A stretch of 64,000 bases of DNA from Mycobacteroides chelonae (GTDB lineage: Bacteria > Actinomycetota > Actinomycetes > Mycobacteriales > Mycobacteriaceae), in assembly GCF_016767715.1 (NCBI RefSeq), contig NZ_CP050145.1:2542001-2606000 (forward strand), written 5' to 3'. Each line of letters opens with the position of its first letter. Position 1 is the first letter of the stretch. The position numbers and the translations under genes are program-made. Under the pieces are notes generated by a model that worked only from the letters and a program-made list of their open reading frames with translations, did not search any database and was not told the DNA's origin. Positions 7,587 through 16,000 of the stretch are shown piece after piece.

Positions 7587-8588
7587 CTAAAGGGCGTTCG
7601 CATCGATGATCGCGGCGGCGAAATCCTTGGGCGCCTCCTGCGGGACGTTGTGGCCGATCCCGTCCAGGATCCGGTGGGAGTACTTGCCCGTGAACATCTT
7701 CCGGTAGGTTGCCCCGTCCTTGGCCGGCCCGTCGAAATCGCTACCGATCGTGATGGTTGGCACGCCGATGGTTGGCTTGGCCGCCAGCTTGGACTCGACG
7801 GCGTCGTAGCGTGGTTCGCCCTTGGCCAGCCCGAGCCGCCACCGATAGTTGTGTATGACGATGTCGACATGGTCGGGGTTGTCGAAGGCGCCGGCCGAGC
7901 GGTCATAGGTGGTGTCGTCGAAGTTCCATGTCGGTGAGGCGTTGTGCCAGATGAGCTTGTTGAAGTCGCGAGTGTTCTGCCGATATCCCCGCAGGCCACG
8001 GTTGGTGGAGAAGTAGTACTGGTACCACCAGCCAAGTTCCGCCTGTGGCGGCAGCGGCTGCTGGTTGGCTTCGAGGTTCACGATGATGTAACCGCTGACC
8101 GCGACGAGTGCCTTGACACGCTCGGGCCAGATCGCGGCCACGATGTCGGCGTTGCGGGCACCCCAGTCGAATCCGCCGAGGATGGCCGACGGGATCTTCA
8201 GCGCGTCCATGAAGTCGATGACATCGCTGGCAAGTGCGGCTTGTTGACCGTTGCGCACGGTGTCGGCGGACCTGAAGCGGGTACTGCCGTATCCGCGCAG
8301 ATAGGGGACCAGAACCCGGAATCCTTTGGCGGTCAGAAGCGGCACCACGTCCAGATAGCTGTGAATGTCATAGGGCCAACCGTGCAGCAGAATCACCGGT
8401 GGTCCATCGGGTGGGCCCTCATCGACGTACCCGACGTTGAGCGGGCCCGCGTCGATCTGTTTGAGCGCAGGGAACTGTGTGCGCGGTCGCGTCGCGTCGA
8501 CACGGGCACCGTTCGAGCATGCCCCGAGGGCCGTCGCGCCGACCGCCGCAGCGAGCGCCATTGTGGAAAATCCGCGTCTGCTGATCAT
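7587..8588 (-). CDS. Tat-exported alpha/beta hydrolase lipoprotein, epoxide hydrolase-like
   Basis: The protein is 333 residues from the ATG at 8588, which gives a compact twin-arginine signal (MISRRGFSTMALAAAVGA) followed by a lipobox ending in Cys at LGAC; an in-frame start at 8606 is also possible. The fold is that of epoxide hydrolases and haloalkane dehalogenases: the oxyanion motif HGWPYD, the nucleophile elbow GGFDWGA with Asp rather than Ser, an acid in the GSDFDGP strand, and the late histidine in GIGHNVPQEAP. The Asp nucleophile supports an ester-intermediate hydrolase acting outside the membrane; the substrate is unknown. Confidence 0.88.
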   Translation of the reverse strand: MISRRGFSTMALAAAVGATALGACSNGARVDATRPRTQFPALKQIDAGPLNVGYVDEGPPDGPPVILLHGWPYDIHSYLDVVPLLTAKGFRVLVPYLRGYGSTRFRSADTVRNGQQAALASDVIDFMDALKIPSAILGGFDWGARNADIVAAIWPERVKALVAVSGYIIVNLEANQQPLPPQAELGWWYQYYFSTNRGLRGYRQNTRDFNKLIWHNASPTWNFDDTTYDRSAGAFDNPDHVDIVIHNYRWRLGLAKGEPRYDAVESKLAAKPTIGVPTITIGSDFDGPAKDGATYRKMFTGKYSHRILDGIGHNVPQEAPKDFAAAIIDANAL

Positions 8589-8655
8589 GTGGGGGAGCCT
8601 AATCATCCGGCATCACTGACCAGCGGCTGCAGAACGACTATGCGACGATGAGCCG

Positions 8656-9168
8656 ATGGACGCAGCCAAGCTGTTTGTCGCTGGCGTAATCGTCGCCGGT
8701 GCCACGCTAACCCTGTCGGTCCCCGCCATCGCGGATCCCGGGGTGCCCGGACCTGCACCGGGACCCTCGACTCCGGATGCGGCAGCAGCTGCCACCGGCC
8801 CCCTGGGGCCTCCACCTCCGCCACCGGCTCAACCGGGGGTTCCCGAGATCGCGAACCCGACCTACGGCTCGGGGTCGAGCGGTCCGTTGGGGACCATCCG
8901 CGACCTGTGGCATCAAGCCCACGACGGTCCACTCGATACTCCCGAAGGCGTTACCGGACGGCCCGATGGTGCGGGTCCCGCTCCGCAGCTGCCGCCGGGA
9001 TACATCTCGACAAATGCTCCAGAGTCTTCGAATCCGGGAAGGATCAGGGACCCCTATGCACCGGCACCCTCGGGGCCGCCGCTACCACCCGGATATACCT
9101 CGTTGAAGGATCCCGCGCCGCCCGGCTATGAACCCGCGGCTCCGGGCCAGGGCAGCCCTGCCCCATGA
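8656..9168 (+). CDS. Proline-rich secreted protein
   Basis: A 170-residue protein with a signal peptide (MDAAKLFVAGVIVAGATLTLSVPAIA, cleavage before DPG). The mature chain is dominated by Pro, Gly and Ser, with two similar segments (LPPGYISTNAPESSNPG and LPPGYTSLKDPAPPGYEP). No catalytic motif is visible. It is probably an extended cell-envelope protein. Its stop codon overlaps the next ATG by 4 bases, so the two genes are co-translated. Confidence 0.8.
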   Translation: MDAAKLFVAGVIVAGATLTLSVPAIADPGVPGPAPGPSTPDAAAAATGPLGPPPPPPAQPGVPEIANPTYGSGSSGPLGTIRDLWHQAHDGPLDTPEGVTGRPDGAGPAPQLPPGYISTNAPESSNPGRIRDPYAPAPSGPPLPPGYTSLKDPAPPGYEPAAPGQGSPAP

Positions 9169-9428
9169 GCAAGCAGGTGCCTGGTGGGGTAGTGCACACG
9201 TTGCCCGCAGACTTACGCACCGCACTGATCGGGAACCCCACGGCCCTGGCCTTATGGCGGGACATCACCCCGCTGGGTCGCAATGAGTTCATCTGCTGGG
9301 TGGAGGATGCCAAGCAGGACGCGACGCGGGAACGCCGGATTCGGCGGACCCAGGAGGAGCTCGAAGAAGGAAAGCGACGGCCGTGTTGTTGGCCCGGATG
9401 CAAGCACCGCGAGCGCACCGGTAAGTAA
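9165..9428 (+). CDS. OmdA/YdeI C-terminal-like small protein
   Basis: An 87-residue cytosolic protein. The pattern LPADLRTALIGNPTALALWRDITPLGRNEFICWVEDAKQDATRERRIRRTQEELEEGKRRP matches the helical bacteriocin-protection (YdeI/OmpD-associated) C-terminal domain: a helix, an aromatic-rich middle and an Arg-rich helix. A short Cys-containing tail (CCWPGCKHRE) follows. The role is not established. It overlaps the upstream secreted-protein gene by 4 bases. Confidence 0.75.
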   Translation: MSKQVPGGVVHTLPADLRTALIGNPTALALWRDITPLGRNEFICWVEDAKQDATRERRIRRTQEELEEGKRRPCCWPGCKHRERTGK

Positions 9429-9491
9429 TCAGGCGTGTAGACCAGTGGCTCGGCGGGTATTGCGCTCACTCAAGGTCATTGGGAGGTCGCT

Positions 9492-10159
9492 ATGCGTTTA
9501 CGCCGGAGCACGCCGGCCGCACCCGGCTTCGCGCGAAAACGGCGGGGTGGGGGGTTTGCGTACTACGCCGTCAATGGCGACCTGTTAACCGATGAGCAGA
9601 CACTGCGTCGAATCAAGTCGCTCGTCATTCCACCTGCGTGGAAACAGGTATGGATCAGCCCGCATCCCAATGGACACATACAGGCAGTCGGAAAGGACAC
9701 CGCGGGCAGGCGTCAGTCCGGGCTCTGCTCCGGATCAACGACGGATCACATCGTCTTCTGCAGTACCGTAACGGTTCTGGGCGCCAAGAGATTCATTCCG
9801 GAGATCTGAACGATCACTTCAGGGATTTGGTGGGCAACGAACTCAGCGTGAAGGATCTGCGCACCTGGCATGCGACGGTGCTGGCGACGGTTGGTTTTGC
9901 AAAGGCGACGTCCGCCGCAGACCCAAAACAGCGCGCCAAAGTGGCATCGACTGTCATGAAAGATGTCGGTACAGCCTTGGGTAATACCGCTGCCGTCGCC
10001 CGCGATGCGTACGTCGACCCGCGTGTGGTGTTGAGTTACGAGCACGGACGGACAATCGGGGCGGCAGTCCGGCGCGCAGCGCACAAGAAAACCGAAGTGG
10101 CCGAGGCAATCCTGGACAAGGCGACTTACCAACTCATCCGCCGCGCTAGCAGGCTGTGA
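9492..10159 (+). pseudogene. DNA topoisomerase IB, internal deletion and frameshift
   Basis: The first 75 codons read as the N-terminus of a bacterial type IB topoisomerase (RGGGFAYYAVNGDLLTDEQTLRRIKSL, then IPPAWKQVWISPHPNGHIQAVGKDTAGRRQ). At about 9717 the homology jumps to another frame and resumes far downstream in the enzyme (DGSHRLLQYRNG, SGDLNDHFRDLVG, KDLRTWHATVLATVGFA), ending with the active-site Tyr region ARDAYVDPRV. Roughly 100-150 residues between these parts are missing; in the family they include the catalytic Arg and Lys that act with the tyrosine. The remnant therefore cannot be an active enzyme. Confidence 0.85.
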
Positions 10160-10163
10160 GTTT

Positions 10164-12552
10164 CTATTCGGCCACGAAGTCCAGTTCGTGTTCCCATACC
10201 CAGTCTGCGATGGCGGGATCATCGCGGCCGTGCTCTCGGGTGTATCGACGGGCTGCGATACGGGCATCGACCATGTCCTGTCGAAGGTTCGCTGCCCGGC
10301 CATCCATTCCGTCGACTCTGTCGATCACATCCATGACCAGGTGGAAGCGGTCCAGGTCGTTGAGCATCACCATGTCAAACGGAGTGGTAGTGGTGCCGCG
10401 ATCCTTGAACCCGCGGACGTGCATCCGGTCATGGTTGGTGTGTCGATAGGCGAGCCGATGGATCAACCACGGATAGCCGTGATAGGCGAAAATGATCGGT
10501 TTGTCCGGCGTGAAGAGTGCATCGAAGTCGCTGTGCGACATGCCATGCGGATGCTCGGAATCAGGTTGTAGTCGCATGATGTCCACGACATTGATCACGC
10601 GGAATGCAAGTTCGGGCAGTCGCCGCCGGAGGATGTCGGCGGCGGCCAGAGTTTCCAAGGTGGGTACATCCCCGGCACAGGCCAGTACGACATCCGGTTC
10701 GTCCGAGGTATTACCTGCCCAATCCCAGATTCCCAGCCCTCGTGCGCAATGCGCCCGCGCGGTATCCATTTCCATGTAAGTCAATGCCGGCTGCTTGCCC
10801 GCCACCACGACATTGACGCAATGGCGGCTGCGCAGACAGTGATCGGCGACTGCGAGGAGGGTGTTGGCATCGGGAGGAAGATAGACGCGCACCACTTCGG
10901 GCCGCTTGTTGGCCACATGGTCGATGAAACCCGGGTCCTGATGGGACGCGCCGTTATGGTCCTGACGCCAGACATGCGAAGTTAGTAGGTAATTCAGCGA
11001 AGGGATGGTGTGCCGCCAGGGGATCTGAGCGCTGCTCGACAGCCATTTAACATGCTGGTTGAGCATCGAGTCGATGATATGGGCGAAGGCTTCGTAACAG
11101 TTGAAGACGCCGTGTCTTCCGGTAAGTAGATATCCCTCCAACCATCCTTGGCAGAGATGTTCGGAGAGTACTTCCATGACCCTGCCCGCGGGCGCCAAGT
11201 GTTCATCTGTTGACTCGGTACGCGCCAGCCATGCTTTGTCGCTGCTTTCATAGACCGCCGACAACTGGTTGGAAGCGGTCTCATCGGGCCCCATCAGACG
11301 GAAACTCATCGGGTTACGTTCGATGACATCGCGAAGGTACGAGCCCAGAACCTTCGTGGCCTCCGCGTTCACTGTCCCGGGTCGTCCTGTGGCCACGGCG
11401 TAGCGATCCACGTCCGGAAGGTCGAGGTCACGCGCCAACGAGCCCCCATTGGCATGTGAGTTACGCCCGATCGCCTTCGGGCCATGGGGGGGCAAGCTCG
11501 GCGACCCCTGGGCGTAGCGCCCCGTGGTCGTCGAACAGCTCGTGCGGACAATAGCTCTCCATCCAGTCCGCAAGCTGAGCCAATTGCGAAGGATTGGTAC
11601 GGCATTCGGCGAGGGGAACCTGATGCGACCGCCACGTCCCTTCCACGGGCACGTCCTCGACCATCTTCGGGCCGGTCCACCCCTTGGGTGTATGCAGGAC
11701 AATGAGCGGCCAACGGGGAAGGCGTACCGTCTGTTCCCGACGGAAATCCTCCTGAATGTCCGCGATGCGGCCAAACGCCCAGTCGAATGCGGAGGCCAAT
11801 TGCTGGTGAACCTCGGCGGGGTCGTCGCCGCTCACCATGCAGGGATCGTGGCCGTACCCGCTCAGCAGCGAATGGAGATCTTCCTGCGGAATTCGTTCCA
11901 GCACCGTCGGATTCGCGATCTTATAACCGTTCAGATGCAGTATGGGCAAGACCGCACCATCCGTGGTCGGGTTCAGGAACTTGTTCGAGTGCCAACTGGC
12001 CGCCAATGGGCCCGTCTCTGCTTCCCCGTCCCCAATGACGCACGCGACCACCAAATCCGGGTTGTCGAAGGCCGCTCCGTAGGCGTGGGCGAGCGCGTAT
12101 CCGAGCTCGCCGCCCTCATGGATCGATCCGGGAGTCTCAGGTGCCGTATGACTGGGAATACCGCCAGGAAAAGAGAACTGCCTGAATAGCTTTCGCATAC
12201 CCTCGAAGCTCTGATCGATGTGCGGATAGAAATGGCTGTAGCTGCCATCGAGGTAGGTATTGGCGACGACGCCCGGTCCTCCGTGCCCCGGCCCGGTAAT
12301 CAGCATAACGTTGGTATCCCTTTGGCGGATAATTCGATTGAGGTGTGCATAGATGATGTTGAGCCCGGGGGTGGTGCCCCAGTGGCCCAGCAGGCGGGGC
12401 TTGATATGGCTAGCGGTGAGTGGTTCGCGCAGCAGGGGATTATCCAGCAAATATATCTGGCCAACCGACAGATAGTTGGCTGCTCGCCAGTAGGAGTCGA
12501 TCTGACTGAGCTCCTGGTCGGACAGCGGCGCTCTTGCTATCACACTCGGCAC
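10164..12552 (-). pseudogene. xfp: Xylulose-5-P/fructose-6-P phosphoketolase, single-base frameshift
   Basis: This thiamine-diphosphate enzyme splits xylulose-5-P or fructose-6-P to acetyl-P. The N-terminal part (GTG at 12552 after GGAG) has [11 protein letters not shown], the TPP motif [19 protein letters not shown] and [10 protein letters not shown]. The C-terminal part has [26 protein letters not shown] and the family C-terminus [10 protein letters not shown] through [14 protein letters not shown]. The frames break at a run of seven G (11486-11492): dropping one base restores [19 protein letters not shown] and a single 795-residue protein of normal length. It may be a true mutation, homopolymer slippage or a sequencing error. 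A SigF-type promoter lies upstream. Confidence 0.9.
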
Positions 12553-12596
12553 AAAACTACTCCGTCTCTCGTGGCCAGTCGTACGTCACCGCTTGC

Positions 12597-12627
12597 CTAC
12601 CCGTTTCCCATAGCGCCAAACGGGTAG
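12597..12627. promoter_or_regulatory. Symmetric bidirectional SigF-type promoter
   Basis: Arms CTACCCGTTT (12597-12606) and AAACGGGTAG (12618-12627) form a perfect 10-bp inverted repeat with an 11-base centre. Read rightward it is GTTT-N15-GGGTAG; read leftward it is again GTTT-N15-GGGTAG. This fits the mycobacterial SigF consensus GTTT-N15-17-GGGTA in both directions. It lies between the divergent phosphoketolase (start 12552) and flavin-reductase-like gene (start 12662), leaving leaders of about 30-40 bases. Confidence 0.75.
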
Positions 12628-12661
12628 GACTATTGGATGTAGCCGTGGATCGGAGGTGGGA

Positions 12662-13177
12662 ATGGAGAGTGCAGCTTCGTCGGACTCCGAGGTGCAGGCA
12701 GATTTCACCAACCTCATGGGCCAACTGGATCACCCGATGTACGTCGTGACTGTGCAGGGAACCGATGGACCTTCGGGTTGCCTGGTCGGATTCGCGACGC
12801 AGATCAGCGTGAATCCACCGCTGTTTCTTGTCGGGCTGTCGGAACAGAACCACACGTGGCGGGTTTCGCAGGCCGCCAGCCATCTGGCAGTCCACGTGAT
12901 ACCTCCGGCAGAGGGCGAGCTGGTACGCCTTTTTGGCGAAGAGACCGGGGACAACGTTGACAAGTTCGCGAGGTGTGCCTGGCATCTGGGTCCGCATGGC
13001 GCAGCGATACTCGACCAATCCTCGGCCTGGTTCGTGGGCGAGATCCTGGCGCGCATCACACTCGGCGATCACATCGGCCACGTGCTCTCACCCGTCGCCC
13101 TCATGCGGCCCGACGAGTCGCATGGCTACGTAACGTTCAGCGATGTCACGGGGCTCACCCCCGGCCACGAAGCCTGA
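12662..13177 (+). CDS. Flavin reductase-like domain protein
   Basis: A 171-residue protein of the FMN-binding split-barrel flavin reductase type: HPMYVVTVQGTDGPSGCLVGFATQISVNPPLFLVGLSEQNHTWR at residues 25-68 is the flavin-binding core, with AVHVIPPAEGELVRLFGEETGD after it. Family members reduce FMN or FAD or serve as flavin-binding partners. The ATG at 12662 lies 5 bases after GGAGG; a GTG two codons earlier is the alternative. It is divergent from phosphoketolase and shares the symmetric SigF-type promoter, so it is likely a general-stress gene. Confidence 0.87.
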   Translation: MESAASSDSEVQADFTNLMGQLDHPMYVVTVQGTDGPSGCLVGFATQISVNPPLFLVGLSEQNHTWRVSQAASHLAVHVIPPAEGELVRLFGEETGDNVDKFARCAWHLGPHGAAILDQSSAWFVGEILARITLGDHIGHVLSPVALMRPDESHGYVTFSDVTGLTPGHEA

Positions 13178-13193
13178 GAAGCGCGGCTTCTCA
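13175..13193 (+). terminator. Hairpin overlapping the flavin-reductase stop codon
   Basis: TGAGAAGC-GCG-GCTTCTCA is a perfect 8-bp stem with a 3-base loop. Its first three bases are the TGA stop codon. No T-tract follows, as is common in mycobacteria. The position supports an intrinsic terminator. Confidence 0.55.
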
Positions 13194-13468
13194 TACCAAA
13201 TATCCACTCCCCGAGAAGAAGTCAGCGAAGCGACGCCCGAACCCTGCTGCTGATCGGCGCGCGGTCCGGTACGCGTGGATTCGCCATAGGGTGGTGCCTA
13301 TCGGAATATCCGCTTAGTGTGGGGGAAGCAGATGTGGCGCATATGGTCCGCATGAGAGGACGGGGCCCGCTGGCAGCGGCCCGCCATTGAATGCACGCGC
13401 AGCTCGCCGACGTGATCGGCCAAACCGCAACGAGTTGCGTCGTGGACAGCGTTGAGAGGGTTCACTAT

Positions 13469-14287
13469 ATGGAATGCCCTGTGGATGTTCCGGATACCGG
13501 GCGCCCGGCGGCTAAACCGAAACCGGGCGGTGCGGCCGACGACTATTCGGATGTTCCTGATATGTTCCTGGCCCTCGTTGGCATGCCGTCCGATGGCGCC
13601 GCGTATCAACGTGGCCGCGAGCAGATTGTGACCAGATGCTTACCGCTGGCAGACAATGTCGCACGCCATTTCGATCGCCGTGGCGTCGACCTCGAGGACC
13701 TGGTTCAAGTCGCGCGGGTCGGATTAATGAATGCGGTCAACCGCTTTGACCCCGAAAAGGGTGCGAATTTCCTGGGTTTCGCTGTTCCCACCATGATGGG
13801 GGAGGTGCGTCGGTATTTCCGCGATCACGGGTGGTCAATGCATGTGCCGCGTGCGATCCGGGACAGGCATGTCCAGATTGCCAGGGCTACCGCGGAACTG
13901 ACCCAGGCGCTGCAGCGTGCGCCCACAGCCAGCGAGTTGGCAGCGGAGCTGGACATCAGCCGGGAGGACGTCGTTGAGAGCCTGGTCGCTGCTGATGCCT
14001 ATCAGCCACAGTCGATCGAGGCGCCTCTGACCCACGGAGATGACGAGTCCAAGCATGTGGGTGACCTGCTCGGTGGCATCGACCCGGCGCTGGAACACGT
14101 CACCAATCGCGAGGCGGTACGCCCGCTGTTGGCGGGGTTGCCGCGTCGCGAGCGCGCAGTCCTCGAACTTCGATTCTTCAAAGGCATGACCCAGAGTCAG
14201 ATCGCCGACCAGATCGGCGTATCCCAGATGCACGTGTCGCGGATCCTCAGTGACACCCTGCGGCATCTCCGGGAACAGTTGCAGTAG
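13469..14287 (+). CDS. SigF-like alternative sigma factor (SigB/F/G family)
   Basis: A 272-residue sigma-70 factor from the ATG at 13469, preceded by GAGAGGG; an upstream in-frame start at 13391 lacks a ribosome site. Region 2 is at about residues 50-125 (CLPLADNVARHF, DLVQVARVGLMNAVNRFDPEKG, FAVPTMMGEVRRYFRDHGWSMHVPR), region 3 at 125-185 (APTASELAAELDISREDVVESL) and region 4 at 205-270 (LPRRERAVLELRFFKGMTQSQIADQIGVSQMHVSRIL). The sequence closely follows M. tuberculosis SigF. The usual usfY-rsbW-sigF order is broken here: the anti-sigma and UsfY genes lie downstream on the other strand. Candidate target promoters of SigF type surround it. Confidence 0.93.
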   Translation: MECPVDVPDTGRPAAKPKPGGAADDYSDVPDMFLALVGMPSDGAAYQRGREQIVTRCLPLADNVARHFDRRGVDLEDLVQVARVGLMNAVNRFDPEKGANFLGFAVPTMMGEVRRYFRDHGWSMHVPRAIRDRHVQIARATAELTQALQRAPTASELAAELDISREDVVESLVAADAYQPQSIEAPLTHGDDESKHVGDLLGGIDPALEHVTNREAVRPLLAGLPRRERAVLELRFFKGMTQSQIADQIGVSQMHVSRILSDTLRHLREQLQ

Positions 14288-14304
14288 GTCAAAAGCGTTT
14301 CGGT

Positions 14305-14331
14305 GGATTGAATAGCGTCATCGCCGGGTAT
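14305..14331 (+). promoter_or_regulatory. Possible SigF-type promoter (one mismatch)
   Basis: GGATT-N16-GGGTAT, with the -35 differing by one base from GGTTT. It lies 35 bases upstream of the short DUF3349-like reading frame. Confidence 0.4.
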
Positions 14332-14365
14332 GTGTATGTCCAGCGCCACATGCTGGAGGTGAATC

Positions 14366-14518
14366 GTGGACGTACTGCGACTTTTACAACGCTTCGCAGG
14401 CTTCGTGCGGCAAGGCTATCCGCTGAACGCTCCCGGGGTCGGGTACTGCCCACTTGTGGCACTCATGCCGAGCATTCGGGCCAACGAACCCGATCAGGCT
14501 CATGGTCATCAAAATTAG
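14366..14518 (+). pseudogene. Truncated DUF3349-like protein
   Basis: A GTG start after GGAGG opens a 50-codon frame: VLRLLQRFAGFVRQGYPLNAP then YCPLVALMPS. This matches the start of mycobacterial DUF3349 proteins (helix, G-Y-P-x3-P, Y-x-P-L-x-A-L), which are normally about 80-100 residues. The remaining helical part is absent and I could not find it in the other frames. It may be a decayed gene or a genuinely short variant. A SigF-like promoter and a proper ribosome site are still present. Bases 14519-14734 hold nothing I can identify. Confidence 0.45.
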
Positions 14519-14746
14519 CTTTACAGCGTAAACACCTGACCGGGTAGGACGCCCATGTTTGCGTTGGGGCATCGCGGCAGCTAGAAGCATTGTGCACGAA
14601 CGCGAGTCGGCGTAGCGTCATCATCAGGTTGAGTCCACAGCCGCGCAGGATCTGTAGATGCCAGTGCAGCGTCGGGCTTCTATATCGGGCTAGTAGCCTG
14701 GTGTCTCCGATCCGAAGAATGCACACTTCGATCGATGGAGTCATAC

Positions 14747-15169
14747 ATGTCTATCATTGACCAAAATGCATCACGTTTCGCGGCTCGATCCAAAACCGGT
14801 GTTATTTCCCTGTTTTCATCAACGGACGACACTGCGGCGTTCACGGCTCACTGGCACCGTCCGTCTGCGATCCTCGTGCGCGTCACGGGTGAGATCGACG
14901 CGGTCAACGCCGGTCACCTGACGGAGTATGCAACGCGCTATCTGGACGGGCACCGCGCTTTGGTGCTCGATCTTGAAGGGCTGCGGTTCTTCGGAACCGA
15001 CGGCTTGGTGGCACTCGACGAGATACGCCGCCACTGTGCGATGGAAGGGATCGACTGGTCGGTGATTCCCGGACGTGCGGTGGCCAAGCTGCTCGACATC
15101 GGCGGGGACAGTAGTACTTTCCCACTGAGCGATTCGATACCTGAGGTCTGGAGTAAGTTGGCGCTGTAG
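14747..15169 (+). CDS. STAS-domain anti-anti-sigma factor-like protein
   Basis: A 140-residue single STAS domain: AILVRVTGEIDAVNAGHLTEYATRYL (41-66) and ALVLDLEGLRFFGTDGLVALDEIRRHC (71-97). STAS proteins bind RsbW-type anti-sigma kinases and release the sigma factor; phosphorylation normally occurs on a Ser in the D-S-S-G loop. Here the loop reads F-G-T-D-G, so only Thr84 could serve. It faces the RsbW-like gene, with 25 bases between stop codons, and lies downstream of the SigF-like gene, so a partner-switching role in this cluster is the natural inference. The ATG at 14747 is preferred to 14735. Confidence 0.85.
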   Translation: MSIIDQNASRFAARSKTGVISLFSSTDDTAAFTAHWHRPSAILVRVTGEIDAVNAGHLTEYATRYLDGHRALVLDLEGLRFFGTDGLVALDEIRRHCAMEGIDWSVIPGRAVAKLLDIGGDSSTFPLSDSIPEVWSKLAL

Positions 15170-15194
15170 TCGAAAAGTGTTGTTTCTGAGATAG

Positions 15195-15650
15195 TTAACC
15201 GTGGGCCACGTGCACTGTCGCGGTGGTGTGCCGTCCCGTGCTCATCGTTATGCCGACGATACGACCAGCCTCATCAGCCGAGGGGTCCCGCTCGAATACT
15301 TCGATGTGGTCTACCAGCGATCTGAGGACATGCCAGCTGAAGCTGTCGATCGGAAACACGTCACCGGTTAGGCACTGCGTAAACGCCACGATGCCCAGAC
15401 GATCTGAATGAAAATCCAACCGAACGGTCAGCGTGGCCTCGGATACCGACGCCCGGATCAGCCGAGTGCACGCTTCGTCAGTGGCTAGTTTCAGGTCAGC
15501 CGCCGTATCCATGTCGACATCGTCGAACGTTGCGGCCGCGCCTACGACGGTACGTATCATCGCCAGATTATCTAGCCGAGCAGCTATTTGGAGCGTGAGA
15601 GACCGATCGCCCGCATGACTGCCGGATTCAGTGGAGTCAGTCTCGGTCAT
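15195..15650 (-). CDS. rsbW: RsbW/UsfX-like anti-sigma factor (GHKL ATPase fold)
   Basis: A 151-residue protein from the ATG at 15650, preceded by GGGAGAG. LTLQIAARLDNLAMIRTVVGAAATFDDVDMDTAADLKLATDEACTRLI and the later FSWHVLRSLVDHIEVF block follow the M. tuberculosis RsbW (UsfX) that sequesters SigF. The N-box keeps the Glu of D-E-A-C but lacks the usual Asn, as in the mycobacterial family. It should hold the SigF-like factor of this cluster inactive until a STAS partner binds. A weak SigF-like promoter (GTTG and GGGTAA, on the minus strand) lies at 15680-15703. Confidence 0.85.
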   Translation of the reverse strand: MTETDSTESGSHAGDRSLTLQIAARLDNLAMIRTVVGAAATFDDVDMDTAADLKLATDEACTRLIRASVSEATLTVRLDFHSDRLGIVAFTQCLTGDVFPIDSFSWHVLRSLVDHIEVFERDPSADEAGRIVGITMSTGRHTTATVHVAHG

Positions 15651-16000
15651 ATCTCTCCCAACATTTCCTGCGTTCGAGATTACCCGGATCATCGGCGCAC
15701 AACCAATACCTGCACGTAGCCGTTCGGCATCCACGCCAAACTCTCCGCGTTGCCGATGTAGGTAGGTAACGTCAGCATACGTCTTCTTCTGCTGCCATAC
15801 AGGCCGGGATAGCTGATCGCTGATCGTTCTTGTGAGGCGGCTTGCATCGCGTTCGCGTGGAGAAGGGGCGCGTCTCACTGGCAAAAATGGATAAGCCCGC
15901 CTTGCGGCAACGCAATTCGCGGCCCTTCTGCAGTGCTTGCACCTTCATGATAGATGTGACCTACCCCGTGAGCCATGGACTCAATCATCGATTGCGCGAC
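15651..16000. other. Intergenic region upstream of the RsbW-like gene
   Basis: There are 350 bases between the RsbW-like start and the end of the next minus-strand gene. A weak SigF-like promoter reading leftward is at 15680-15703 (GTTG, 14-base spacer, GGGTAA). The reading frame extending upstream of the RsbW start shows no conserved sequence. No RNA gene is evident. Confidence 0.4.

Noticed and set aside
14463..14744. 93-residue minus-strand frame with CLRCKANF motif
   Set aside because: The Cys pair hints at a zinc ribbon, but the frame overlaps the DUF3349-like gene and the STAS start and has no ribosome site.
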